A DNA stretch of 46,625 nucleotides from NCBI GenBank assembly GCA_002167855.2, contig NHBG02000025.1:10855-57479 (forward strand), given 5' to 3'. The position numbers and the translations under genes are program-made. Of this stretch, positions 8,228-16,224 are shown in pieces. The notes below the pieces were generated by a model. It ran no database searches and had not been told where the DNA came from. It was given only the letters and a program-made list of their open reading frames with translations. The DNA is from Gammaproteobacteria bacterium TMED1 (GTDB taxonomy: Bacteria; Pseudomonadota; Gammaproteobacteria; Pseudomonadales; Azotimanducaceae). How positions within the stretch are numbered: the first letter of the stretch is position 1; every line of letters starts with the position of its first letter.

Positions 8228-9226
8228 TTATATCTTATTGATTACATGGTCCTGAAATATTTTTAAGCTCTGTTTGGTTCTCTCAAGATCCACCCAATTA
8301 TGGGTTGTCAGAAGAAGGCAGCCAAACCCACCTGACTGCTGCCTAAGTTCTCTGATCTTTGTGATGGCTTCCAAGTGCGTGCCAATGACGCCAAGTCCTG
8401 TTTCGATGATTTGGTCAACGGCATTGCTTTCCTCTGGTATCATGAAAGTAGTATTTTCTTGTAGTTCTTTTATCCATTGGTTTAAACCAAATTCAACATC
8501 GCGTCGTGCATCTGCATCCGTTTCTGCAAGGTGCATAGGCATGGCTAATGACCAACGAGAGCGGTCACAAATATGTGCGTTCTCTGTACCACTCTTGTCA
8601 TAGATTTCCCAGAGATAGGGCAGGTTGTTGAAGCCATTAGCTGTAACGGCTCCGAGCGATAACATACCTAGTCCGAACCACCCCGCCAGGACGGCCGCAA
8701 TTGGCGATGATTGGCTTGCTATGAACATCTCTGAAGGGATTAGATTGCCCTCTGGAGGCAAGTTTGATGGCAACCCATTTGCTGTCTGCTTGAAATCCCA
8801 ATCACTGAACTTGGATTTGGCCGTCTTAATGCAGCTCGTCAATAAATCCAAATCAGCATTACTGACGCCAGTATGAGGACTATCTGAAGGTAAAAACCCG
8901 GGCCCGATACCAAACGAAATACGTTCTTGGGTGGTATTATCAAGCCTTGCGATTTGGCTAGCGAGAGAGAGTATCTTGTGATTATTGGGTTGGGCGATTC
9001 CAGCACCAATTTTGATATCCTGGGTTAGATTAGTAGCGATTGAGATTAAATCTTTATACTTGGAGGGTCTCTGATTGTTATCTAAATAATCCTCTGCAAA
9101 CCATGCATAGTCAAAACCCAGCTTATCTGCATACTCGAGAATGATTAAATCTCTTTCCTTACTGGTCTCAGATCCTCTTTCAAAACGTTTTCCTGGCGGG
9201 AAATAGATACCAAATTGCATAGTCAT
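8228..9226 (-). CDS. LLM class flavin-dependent oxidoreductase (luciferase-like monooxygenase)
   Basis: A 332-residue luciferase-like TIM-barrel protein. The start MQFGIYFPPGKR is the typical first beta strand, GFDYAWFAEDY and IKIGAGIAQPNNH match the family's second and fourth strands, and GFGCLLLTTHNW closes the barrel. Members use reduced F420 or FMN; in this setting FMNH2 supplied by a separate reductase is more likely, but cofactor cannot be told directly. Two in-frame ATGs (9226 and 9220) are possible starts. The gene begins three bases after the stop of the GNAT gene, so translation is probably coupled. Substrate unknown. Confidence 0.83.
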   Translation of the reverse strand: MTMQFGIYFPPGKRFERGSETSKERDLIILEYADKLGFDYAWFAEDYLDNNQRPSKYKDLISIATNLTQDIKIGAGIAQPNNHKILSLASQIARLDNTTQERISFGIGPGFLPSDSPHTGVSNADLDLLTSCIKTAKSKFSDWDFKQTANGLPSNLPPEGNLIPSEMFIASQSSPIAAVLAGWFGLGMLSLGAVTANGFNNLPYLWEIYDKSGTENAHICDRSRWSLAMPMHLAETDADARRDVEFGLNQWIKELQENTTFMIPEESNAVDQIIETGLGVIGTHLEAITKIRELRQQSGGFGCLLLTTHNWVDLERTKQSLKIFQDHVINKI

Positions 9227-9229
9227 TGA

Positions 9230-9724
9230 TTAATGTGGTCTGTTATGGAACAAGAATTCGATATTACTCGACTTAGCAAGATTATTTCGTTGGAACCTAT
9301 ACCCAGTATATTGACCGATAGTTCGTTCCCAGAAATAAAGGGCTTCTCTATTTCCTTTTAGGACCTCTAGTCTCCAATTACCTGGAAGCCTTTCCCACAA
9401 ACGAACTGCCATCCTCCTTCCTAATCCCTGATGGCGTAACCTGTTCAAAATAAAAAAGTCACTAATTTCTGTCACCGGCACGCCATTGGAGGGATCCGTA
9501 TCCGTCCGCACCAGAGCGAACCCAGCGATCTGCTGCTCTTTAAAAAAAAGGAATGGAGAGCGTTTTGGATTCTGCCAGTAGTGATCTAAATAAGGGTAAA
9601 TTAATCGACCTTCGAAGCTACTTACTTTAATGTCAAAGAATTGAATCTCTTTGAGATAGAGTTGAAGTAGATCGTCAAAAACATTTCTTTCATTTGCTTC
9701 AGCCAGTCGTATCGATGTTTTCAT
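9230..9724 (-). CDS. GNAT family N-acetyltransferase
   Basis: A 164-residue GNAT-fold protein. ISDFFILNRLRHQGLGRRMAVRL gives motif A, with the acetyl-CoA pyrophosphate-binding RHQGLGRR at about 105-112, and LEVLKGNREALYFWER is motif B with the usual N-x-x-A-x-x-F/Y-W-x-x. The N-terminal strand RLAEANERNVFDDLLQLYL is standard. The acceptor substrate is not predictable. Its ATG at 9724 abuts the TAA of the glycerophosphodiesterase gene (TAAATG), and its own stop is three bases from the next start, so it is in the middle of a tightly coupled minus-strand operon. Confidence 0.85.
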   Translation of the reverse strand: MKTSIRLAEANERNVFDDLLQLYLKEIQFFDIKVSSFEGRLIYPYLDHYWQNPKRSPFLFFKEQQIAGFALVRTDTDPSNGVPVTEISDFFILNRLRHQGLGRRMAVRLWERLPGNWRLEVLKGNREALYFWERTIGQYTGYRFQRNNLAKSSNIEFLFHNRPH

Positions 9725-10408
9725 TTATGGGCTTTTTGAAAGCAGTATCGCTTGATCTGGAAAGTCAGTAAAGATTCCGTTCAAACCGAGTCTCAACATT
9801 TCCCGAATATCAGCGGGCTCATTGATCGTATATCCTAAAATCTGCAGATTAGCACCTTGGGCTTCCTCTACCAATGATGCGCTAATGAGGCTCTGCTCCA
9901 CAACAAGTGTGTCGGCATATAGCGCGATCGTTTTCTCTACTAATGAATTTACCCTTTGGTTCCAGATAGCTCCGCGGCGGAACCGAGGATTCATTTGAAC
10001 TAATTCGGTATGGTCAAAGGAGGAAACCAGAAATTGGTCGCGCTTTGATGACCTCTTTCGTAAGAGTGTACTTAATAGCTTCGCCGTGCCTCTTCCTTTC
10101 AATTCAATGTTTACGCGGCATCGCTGACCGACTAGATCCAGTACCTCTTGAAGTATCGGTACTTGTTCTCCTTTACCGGCATTGAGAGAACGTAGGTAAT
10201 TAAAAGAACTTGTAGATACCAAACCAAAGCCATCTGTGGTTCGCGACAGGTCGTCATCGTGGATCACGACGAGCTGATCACCGACCACGTGCACGTCAAG
10301 TTCAATCCAAGAGCAGCCAAGCTCAAGTGCTTTTTCAAAAGAGCGCAATGTATTCTCAGGCTCGTAGCCGGAAGCACCCCGGTGGCCAATCACCAAAAAG
10401 TTATTCAA
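9725..10408 (-). CDS. Glycerophosphodiester phosphodiesterase
   Basis: A 227-residue GDPD-family TIM barrel of cytoplasmic (UgpQ-like) type; no signal peptide. HRGASGYEPENT carries the catalytic H9-R10, IELDVH provides metal ligands E36 and D38, and VVIHDDDLSRTTDG carries the second catalytic His (H50). EIELKG-like NIELKGRG and the final IFTDFPDQ strand are typical. It hydrolyses glycerophosphodiesters to glycerol-3-phosphate and an alcohol. The start is TTG at 10408 with GAGGA upstream; no ATG precedes the conserved IGHRGAS. It is the first gene of the minus-strand run and is divergent from dnaX across an 84-bp gap. Confidence 0.88.
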   Translation of the reverse strand: MNNFLVIGHRGASGYEPENTLRSFEKALELGCSWIELDVHVVGDQLVVIHDDDLSRTTDGFGLVSTSSFNYLRSLNAGKGEQVPILQEVLDLVGQRCRVNIELKGRGTAKLLSTLLRKRSSKRDQFLVSSFDHTELVQMNPRFRRGAIWNQRVNSLVEKTIALYADTLVVEQSLISASLVEEAQGANLQILGYTINEPADIREMLRLGLNGIFTDFPDQAILLSKSP

Positions 10409-10428
10409 CTATTTGTCCTCTGGTCGTA

Positions 10429-10472
10429 TCTTAACGGAGGAAGAGTACTCACTTACATCGACTTCGTTAAGA
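10429..10472. promoter_or_regulatory. 8-bp inverted repeat in the divergent dnaX promoter region
   Basis: The gap between the glycerophosphodiesterase start and dnaX contains TCTTAACG (10429-10436) and its exact reverse complement CGTTAAGA (10465-10472), 28 bases apart. The right arm lies between a possible -35 (TTACAT, 10453-10458) and -10 (TAATAA or TAATAC, 10475-10483) for dnaX. The spacing is too wide for a single dimer site without looping, so operator function is a guess. No Shine-Dalgarno is visible before the dnaX ATG. Confidence 0.25.
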
Positions 10473-10492
10473 CTTAATAATACAATCACTCT

Positions 10493-12253
10493 ATGACTTA
10501 TCAGGTTCTTGCACGAAAATATCGGCCAGCCAATTTTTCAGAATTGGAGGGGCAGGAACACGTTTTACGGGCATTAATCAATTCCCTAGATAATAATCGA
10601 CTCCATCACGCGTATCTCTTTTCAGGTACTCGTGGTGTTGGCAAGACAACGATTGCGAGGATTTTAGCAAAATGTCTCAATTGTGATGAGGGCGTAACTT
10701 CAAAGCCTTGTGGTCAGTGCGCAAGTTGTAGGGAAATTGCTGAAGGTAGAAGCGTTGATTTGATCGAAGTCGATGCAGCCTCTCGGACGGGGGTCGATGA
10801 TATGCGTGAGTTATTAGAAAACGTCCAGTATTTACCCTCTGTGAGTCGTTTTAAGGTGTACTTGATTGATGAGGTACATATGCTTTCGCGCAATAGCTTC
10901 AACGCGATGCTAAAAACTCTAGAGGAACCTCCTGAACACGTAAAGTTTCTCTTTGCCACAACCGATCCGAAGAAGTTGCCCATCACTGTCCTGTCCCGCT
11001 GTCTGCAGTTTAACCTGAAAAATATGAGCCCGGAACAGGTCGTCAATTACCTGTCGGGAGTTCTCGGTAAAGAAAGTATTACCTTCGAAGAGAGTGCACT
11101 TTGGCCCCTTGGTTGGGCAGCTGACGGGAGTATGAGGGATGCTCTCAGCCTAACGGATCAAGCAATTTCCTATAGTGACGGAAATATTTCGGAATCTAAT
11201 GTCAAGGCTATGTTAGGTAGTATAGAGCAACAGGATACTTTTAAGCTTTTGGAAAGTGTTTTAAAAAGAGATGCAGATCAAGTTCTGTCTCAGATTGATG
11301 AAATAGCAGATTTTTCACCGGATTTCTCAGCTCTTTTGGATGAGGTTCTAAGTCTATTGCATCGGTTACAAATTAAGCATTTAGCACCGAAGGCCCTAGA
11401 CAACAGCTATGGTGATAAAGATTTCCTCGAGTCTCTATCTGGGCTGATAACGAATGAGGAAATTCAATTGCTATATCAGATAGGCATTATTGGCCGCAGA
11501 GATATGGCATATGCCCCCACTGATCGAAGCGGATTTGAGATGACGCTTCTCAGAATGATAGCTTTTACGCTGCTCGATATCGATGATTTGGGACCGTTAC
11601 TTAATGGCGAGGTTAGTGACAATAGAAGTCCGGTTTCGGATATTCTCGACACCCTGAAGAATGGTCCGAAATCAAAACTCAATAGTAATTCAAAGGGTAA
11701 AGTTCAAGAGAATACCTTGAGCACAGGAGAGAAAAAAAGCTCCACTACCGAGGCTCAATCTTTTGATGGCAAAACGCAGAAAGGGGAGTCGTCTAGCTTT
11801 AATGTTCCGGTGCAAAAGGATCAATCATGTTCTCAGGAAACATCGTCTGCTTTAAATATCGAAGGAATGGCATGGCAAGATATCTTGAATAAATTAAAAC
11901 TTGGAGGGGTTACGAAGACCCTTGCTGCTAACTGCACTTTGGCGAGTTATGAAGACCATAGCATTAGGCTCGTTCTTGATGAACAGCATGCCAGTCTTTT
12001 GGACGAGACGTATGAGGCCCGAATTTCTTCGGCTCTTGGAGAGCTAACCGGGACGGTGTTTGATGTGAAAATAAAAATAGGGCTGACAGAGGGGGAGACG
12101 CCAGCAAAGGCGCTCGCAAGAAAGCATCAAGAAGTTAGGGCAGAGGCGGCGCAAGTGATTGAGAATGACACGGTAATTCAGACACTTATCCAAGACTTTG
12201 ACGGAAAGTTAGATCGCGCTACTATCACCCCTAATGGTACAGGTGATTTATGA
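10493..12253 (+). CDS. dnaX: DNA polymerase III subunit gamma/tau
   Basis: A 586-residue clamp-loader subunit. The AAA+ module shows Walker A GTRGVGKT (45-52), a zinc module with C64, C73, C76 and C79, Walker B LIDEVH (124-129), and sensor 1 FATTDPKK. Clamp-loader domains II and III follow, then a low-complexity linker (about 390-455), and a C-terminal tau-type domain starting near [18 protein letters not shown]. coli tau is 643 residues, so this is somewhat short. At 11732-11738, in the linker, AGGAGAG is followed by a run of seven A; a -1 shift there would end at TGA 11764, giving a gamma-like form of about 424 residues (E. coli gamma is 431). Overlaps ybaB by 4 bp. Confidence 0.97.
   Translation: MTYQVLARKYRPANFSELEGQEHVLRALINSLDNNRLHHAYLFSGTRGVGKTTIARILAKCLNCDEGVTSKPCGQCASCREIAEGRSVDLIEVDAASRTGVDDMRELLENVQYLPSVSRFKVYLIDEVHMLSRNSFNAMLKTLEEPPEHVKFLFATTDPKKLPITVLSRCLQFNLKNMSPEQVVNYLSGVLGKESITFEESALWPLGWAADGSMRDALSLTDQAISYSDGNISESNVKAMLGSIEQQDTFKLLESVLKRDADQVLSQIDEIADFSPDFSALLDEVLSLLHRLQIKHLAPKALDNSYGDKDFLESLSGLITNEEIQLLYQIGIIGRRDMAYAPTDRSGFEMTLLRMIAFTLLDIDDLGPLLNGEVSDNRSPVSDILDTLKNGPKSKLNSNSKGKVQENTLSTGEKKSSTTEAQSFDGKTQKGESSSFNVPVQKDQSCSQETSSALNIEGMAWQDILNKLKLGGVTKTLAANCTLASYEDHSIRLVLDEQHASLLDETYEARISSALGELTGTVFDVKIKIGLTEGETPAKALARKHQEVRAEAAQVIENDTVIQTLIQDFDGKLDRATITPNGTGDL
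11725..11766 (+). other. Possible dnaX frameshift/slippage site (A7 run after AGGAGAG)
   Basis: AGGAGAG at 11725-11731 is followed by seven A residues at 11732-11738, in zero frame GAG AAA AAA AGC. An extra A or a -1 slip leads to TGA at 11764-11766 after nine more codons. The position matches where E. coli dnaX makes gamma, but the heptamer is not the canonical A AAA AAG in phase, so re-pairing after ribosomal -1 slippage would be imperfect; transcript slippage on the A run is an alternative. Confidence 0.35.
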
Positions 12254-12576
12254 TGAAAGGTCTTGGCGATATAATGAAACAAGCGCAAGAAATGCAGCAA
12301 AAAGCGCAAAAAATTCAAGATGAGATTGCTACTGCTGAGGTCAACGGAGAGGCGGGTGCGGGTCTGGTTAAGGTCGTGATGACAGGTCAGTACGATGTTA
12401 AATCCGTCGATATTGATCCAGCTACTATGGACGAGGATAAGGGGGTCATTGAGGACCTGATTGCATCTGCAGTGAATGATGCTGTTAGGAGGGTAGAGAA
12501 CAACCGCAAGGAGCGGATGGCTGAGATGACGGCGGGGGTGCCCCTGCCGCCAGGGTTCAAATTTCCCTTCACTTGA
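12250..12576 (+). CDS. ybaB: YbaB/EbfC family nucleoid-associated protein
   Basis: A 108-residue YbaB/EbfC protein. It opens [25 protein letters not shown], the characteristic N-terminal helix, followed by [25 protein letters not shown], the central strands, and ends with the conserved PPGFKFPF. Family members are small dimeric DNA-binding proteins that coat or bend DNA. The gene overlaps the dnaX stop by 4 bp and lies just before recR, the standard dnaX-ybaB-recR order, indicating co-transcription. Two adjacent ATGs (12250, 12253) are possible starts. Confidence 0.95.
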   Translation: MMKGLGDIMKQAQEMQQKAQKIQDEIATAEVNGEAGAGLVKVVMTGQYDVKSVDIDPATMDEDKGVIEDLIASAVNDAVRRVENNRKERMAEMTAGVPLPPGFKFPFT

Positions 12577-12585
12577 AGGAAAGGT

Positions 12586-13176
12586 ATGCAAGGATCTATT
12601 ATCGACGAGTTGAAGGAGTCATTTCGTGTCCTGCCGGGGGTAGGTCCAAAGACAGCGCAGCGCATGGTGTTACACTTGCTTCAGCGCGACAGGCATGGTG
12701 GCAGGCTTCTGGGTCAAAAACTCCTTGAAGCAATGGAGCGTGTGGGCCAGTGCAGAATGTGCAGAAATCTCTCTGAGTCTAATCTCTGTGCGGTTTGTGA
12801 AAGCGCGCATCGCGATCGTAGTCAATTATGTATTGTGGAATCTCCTGTCGATGTGGTCGCGATTGAGCAATCTGCTAGTTATCGAGGTTGTTACTTCGTA
12901 TTGATGGGTAATCTTTCTCCTATCGAGGGTATTGGCCCGGAAGAACTTGGTATGGACGCCTTAGCCCACCGATGTGAAGACGATGTCAGAGAAGTAATCC
13001 TGGCGCTTAGTGCCAGTGTGGAGGGTGAGGCAACAGCACATTATATTTCCGAGCTTCTAAAGACATCCAAAGTGCAGGTTACTCGTATTGCTCGAGGGAT
13101 TCCAATTGGGGGTGAGTTAGAATACGTCGACGGAAACACCCTTGCTCTCGCGCTCTCGGGAAGAAAGCCCCTCTAG
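12586..13176 (+). CDS. recR: Recombination mediator protein RecR
   Basis: A 196-residue RecR. The helix-hairpin-helix [19 protein letters not shown] lies at about 14-32, the zinc module has C56, C59, C68 and C71 (CRMC and CAVC), and the Toprim domain has [13 protein letters not shown], then [20 protein letters not shown]. The C-terminal [14 protein letters not shown] is the conserved Walker-B-like segment. It loads RecA on gapped DNA with RecO/RecF. The ATG has GAAGGAAAGG directly upstream. Stop overlaps the GTG of rnd by one base. Confidence 0.97.
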   Translation: MQGSIIDELKESFRVLPGVGPKTAQRMVLHLLQRDRHGGRLLGQKLLEAMERVGQCRMCRNLSESNLCAVCESAHRDRSQLCIVESPVDVVAIEQSASYRGCYFVLMGNLSPIEGIGPEELGMDALAHRCEDDVREVILALSASVEGEATAHYISELLKTSKVQVTRIARGIPIGGELEYVDGNTLALALSGRKPL

Positions 13177-14276
13177 TGGATTATCAGGTAATTACGGAAA
13201 ATGACCAACTCCATCATTTAGTAATGGTGTGTTCCAAAGCGCCTGTAATAACAATCGATACTGAATTCGTCAGAGTTAATACTTATTATCCCGAGGTTGG
13301 ATTAATTCAAATTTATAATGGAGAGCAATGCTTTTTAATTGATCCGATCGTCCTTCCTGACCTTAATCCTCTCCGAGAATTAATGCTCTCGCCATCGATC
13401 CTAAAGGTCTTTCACTCCTGTTCAGAGGATCTCGAAGTCTTTCACCATGCTATGGGGATTATTCCAAGCCCAATTTTTGACACCCAAATCGGCGCAGCAT
13501 TCCTCGGGGTTGGATTCTCTGCAAGTTACCAGAGTTTAGTAGGGCATTATCTTGGCATTGAGTTATTGAAGCACGAGACACGTTCGGATTGGTTGAAACG
13601 TCCGCTGACAGATAACCAACTTAAGTATGCTGCTCTTGATGTGATTCATTTGTATGGTGTTTATAAAGCAGAGCTCAAGGCATTATTGGAGGCTGATCGG
13701 CTTGGTTGGGCGTCGGAGGAATGTAGCGGTCTAGGTATACAAATACCAACCACAGTAGATCCACAGCAATTTTATAAAAAGATAAGAGGAGCCGCAGTTC
13801 TAAATCGTTCGCAGTTGAACGTTTTACGCAGTCTTTCTTCATGGCGAGAAGTAACAGCTCGTGAAAAAAATATACCGCGCAATAGAGTGGTAGAACAGAA
13901 ATCATTGTTGGCGATGTCAAAAGTTCAGCTTTGTTCAAAAACTGAACTTGAAAAAGTGGCCGGTTTTACCTCGAAACAAGTGAAAAAATACGGTGATATC
14001 ATTGTTTCCATTTTAGAGGAAGCTTGGAGGCAAGAAGAGCACTTTTGCCCCAAGCTCATTCCAAGAAGTAGCGGATCAGTTAATAGTGATCATTTACAAC
14101 GACTAAAAGGGGTAGTGGTAGAATGTGCAAAATCGCTGAACATAAGTCCTGAATTTTTGGCGAAGCGTCGCCATTTGGAGGAACTATTAAGAAGAGATGA
14201 GTTGCCCGAGGAGCTCAATGGCTGGAGAAAAGAGGCTGTAGGGAATTCGTTAGTGCTTGAGATGGCCTCTTTCTGA
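13176..14276 (+). CDS. rnd: Ribonuclease D
   Basis: A 366-residue 3'-5' exoribonuclease of the DEDD family. TIDTEFVRVNTYYPEVGLIQI supplies the first D-x-E motif, VFHSCSEDLEVF the second Asp, and LKYAALDVIHLYGVY the Y-x-x-x-D motif III. Two helical HRDC-like domains follow, the first with RSQLNVLRSLSSWREVTAREKNIPRNRVV. RNase D trims tRNA 3' ends. The start is GTG at 13176, overlapping the recR stop by one base; no in-frame ATG exists before the first motif except much later, so GTG is accepted. ycgL follows after two bases. Confidence 0.93.
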   Translation: MDYQVITENDQLHHLVMVCSKAPVITIDTEFVRVNTYYPEVGLIQIYNGEQCFLIDPIVLPDLNPLRELMLSPSILKVFHSCSEDLEVFHHAMGIIPSPIFDTQIGAAFLGVGFSASYQSLVGHYLGIELLKHETRSDWLKRPLTDNQLKYAALDVIHLYGVYKAELKALLEADRLGWASEECSGLGIQIPTTVDPQQFYKKIRGAAVLNRSQLNVLRSLSSWREVTAREKNIPRNRVVEQKSLLAMSKVQLCSKTELEKVAGFTSKQVKKYGDIIVSILEEAWRQEEHFCPKLIPRSSGSVNSDHLQRLKGVVVECAKSLNISPEFLAKRRHLEELLRRDELPEELNGWRKEAVGNSLVLEMASF

Positions 14277-14278
14277 GC

Positions 14279-14521
14279 ATGAAGGTTGCCGTATACAAAA
14301 CTCATAAGTATGAAAATCTTTTTCTGTATGTTAGTGAGGCAGAGGGACTAACGCGGGTGCCTCAATCTCTTTTAACTAAGTTTGTAGATCGATGCTTAGT
14401 CCTAAATTTTGATCTCACCAAAGGGGTCAGTTTAGCAAAAGAGAACCCAGAGGTAGTGCTTAATAATATAGATCGAATGGGTTACCACTTGCAGTTACCA
14501 CCTGTAGTTAACGTTAAATGA
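14279..14521 (+). CDS. ycgL: YcgL domain-containing protein
   Basis: An 80-residue YcgL protein (DUF709). It has the family start [18 protein letters not shown] and central [21 protein letters not shown], with [10 protein letters not shown] near the end. The family is restricted mainly to gammaproteobacteria, which helps place the organism, and its function is not established. It lies directly after rnd and overlaps ycgN by four bases (ATGA), the usual rnd-ycgL-ycgN arrangement. Confidence 0.92.
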   Translation: MKVAVYKTHKYENLFLYVSEAEGLTRVPQSLLTKFVDRCLVLNFDLTKGVSLAKENPEVVLNNIDRMGYHLQLPPVVNVK

Positions 14522-14943
14522 GCTTTTGGCAGGAAAAATCGCTTTCAGAAATGACTAATGAGGAGTGGGAATCCTTGTGTGATGGTTGTGCTCGCTGTTG
14601 CCTTCTTAAACTCCAGGATGATGAGGAGATACGATATACCTCTATCGTTTGTAAGTTTCTTGAGCAGGAGAGTTGTCGCTGTGGTGATTACAAAAATCGA
14701 AGTCGACTTGTACCAACATGTTTGCATCTTCAGTCTTCCGAAATTCCTGAGTGGTTGCCCACAAGCTGCGCTTACCGGCGTATCAATGAGGGTCTCGATC
14801 TAGAGTGGTGGCATCCCCTTGTCTCAGGAAGCCAGGATACTGTTCATGAAGCGGGGATTTCAGTTCGAGGACGCGTAACTTCAGAGTCCCATGTCCATCC
14901 TCAGGAAGTAGAAGAGCAAACCATAAAGTGGATAGAGTTTTAA
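14518..14943 (+). CDS. ycgN: YcgN family cysteine cluster protein
   Basis: A 141-residue UPF0260/YcgN protein. It carries the cysteine cluster CDGCARCC (about 21-28), then [32 protein letters not shown] with the remaining conserved cysteines, and [25 protein letters not shown]. The spacing suggests a metal or Fe-S site, but the role is unknown. The start overlaps ycgL by four bases, and its TAA overlaps the ATG of the following small membrane protein, so all are probably translated from one transcript beginning near dnaX. Confidence 0.93.
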   Translation: MSFWQEKSLSEMTNEEWESLCDGCARCCLLKLQDDEEIRYTSIVCKFLEQESCRCGDYKNRSRLVPTCLHLQSSEIPEWLPTSCAYRRINEGLDLEWWHPLVSGSQDTVHEAGISVRGRVTSESHVHPQEVEEQTIKWIEF

Positions 14944-15272
14944 TGTTTGAAAATCAACACTATGTTGCTTGGTTAATTTATCTTTTATCGGGATTAGTTT
15001 GTGCTTTTATTTGGTGGCGTATAACCCGCCACATCACGCATAGAGGTTGGCGTGATTTGTGTCGAGGGTTTGTTGTGGTATTTATTTTTACGCCTTGTTA
15101 CTCCGGGGATGCATCTGAGTTTTTGGCGCCCGCGTTTATAGTATTGTTAATGGACATTTTATTAGAGGGTGCGTCATCAGGTATACGAGGAGCCCTTACG
15201 CTACTATTCTCTTCATTTGTGATGTTGCTTGCGTTAACGTTTAGAGCTCTCTTCGTAAAGGCTAAGGGGTAG
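14943..15272 (+). CDS. Small hypothetical membrane protein (109 aa)
   Basis: Not recognised as a named family. The protein has about three hydrophobic segments: AWLIYLLSGLVCAFIWW, GFVVVFIFTPCYSG with FLAPAFIVLLMDILL, and LTLLFSSFVMLLALTF. The ATG at 14943 shares a base with the ycgN TAA (TAATG); a GTG at 14928 in the same frame is less likely because it lies inside ycgN. Placement at the end of the dnaX-to-ycgN run suggests co-expression. Function unknown. Confidence 0.65.
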   Translation: MFENQHYVAWLIYLLSGLVCAFIWWRITRHITHRGWRDLCRGFVVVFIFTPCYSGDASEFLAPAFIVLLMDILLEGASSGIRGALTLLFSSFVMLLALTFRALFVKAKG

Positions 15273-15349
15273 GTTGGAAAGGTTTAAAAACTGGCATATT
15301 TTGCCCTGAATCGCTATATTCTCAGTCCTCGTCCCAACGTAAAATACTT

Positions 15350-16195
15350 ATGAAATTCGGAAGTACAGAAACATATATCGCGACAGAAGAGTTACAGATG
15401 GCTGTCAACGCTGCTGTAACGTTAGAGCGGCCGCTACTCATTAAGGGTGAGCCAGGAACGGGTAAAACAATGTTGGCCGAAGAAATAGCCTCTTCCTTGG
15501 GGATGAAGATCATCACCTGGTATGTCAAGTCGACCACTAAAGCCCAACAAGGTCTTTACGAATACGATGCGGTATCACGCTTGAGGGACTCTCAGCTGGG
15601 CGATGATCGAGTCCATGATATTAATAACTACATTGATAAGGGAAAGTTATGGGAAGCTTTCGAAGCAGACGAAAAGGTAGTTTTACTTATCGATGAGATT
15701 GATAAAGCTGATATCGAGTTCCCGAATGATTTATTGCTCGAGCTGGACAAGATGGAGTTTCATGTTTACGAGACTGGGCGGACAGTGAAAGCAGAAAATC
15801 GTCCAATCGTTGTAATAACTAGCAACAATGAAAAAGAGTTACCGGATGCTTTTTTGCGGCGATGTTTCTTCCACTATATTCAATTCCCTGACCGAAAAAC
15901 GATGCAAGATATAGTCGATGTCCATCATCCAAACATAAAGCAAGAGCTTGTAAAGGATGCCATGGAAATCTTTTTTGAAGTACGGAAGGTCCCGGGATTA
16001 AAGAAGAAGCCATCAACATCAGAGCTCATAGATTGGTTAAAGCTTCTTATGGCAGATGATATTCCAGAGGAAATACTCAAGAGCAGGGATACCTCAAAAG
16101 CGATACCGCCGCTGTATGGCGCACTAGTCAAAAATGAACAGGATGTGCAACTTCTTGAGAGGTTAGCCTTCATGAATCGGCGTAAAAGTGAATAG
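15350..16195 (+). CDS. MoxR-family AAA+ ATPase
   Basis: A 281-residue MoxR-type AAA+ ATPase. Walker A is GEPGTGKT (33-40), Walker B LIDEIDKAD (113-121), sensor 1 VITSNNEKELPDAFLRRCFFHYI includes the arginine finger region, and the lid domain follows. MoxR proteins act as chaperones that remodel or mature partner enzymes, usually with a von Willebrand A protein. Such a VWA gene is 29 bp downstream, giving the classic pair (CoxD/CoxE-like arrangement). No cognate metalloenzyme gene is next to them here, so the client is unknown. The ATG has only a weak ribosome site. Confidence 0.9.
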   Translation: MKFGSTETYIATEELQMAVNAAVTLERPLLIKGEPGTGKTMLAEEIASSLGMKIITWYVKSTTKAQQGLYEYDAVSRLRDSQLGDDRVHDINNYIDKGKLWEAFEADEKVVLLIDEIDKADIEFPNDLLLELDKMEFHVYETGRTVKAENRPIVVITSNNEKELPDAFLRRCFFHYIQFPDRKTMQDIVDVHHPNIKQELVKDAMEIFFEVRKVPGLKKKPSTSELIDWLKLLMADDIPEEILKSRDTSKAIPPLYGALVKNEQDVQLLERLAFMNRRKSE

Positions 16196-16224
16196 TTTAG
16201 ATCAACAAATGAGGTTAGCCCCGT

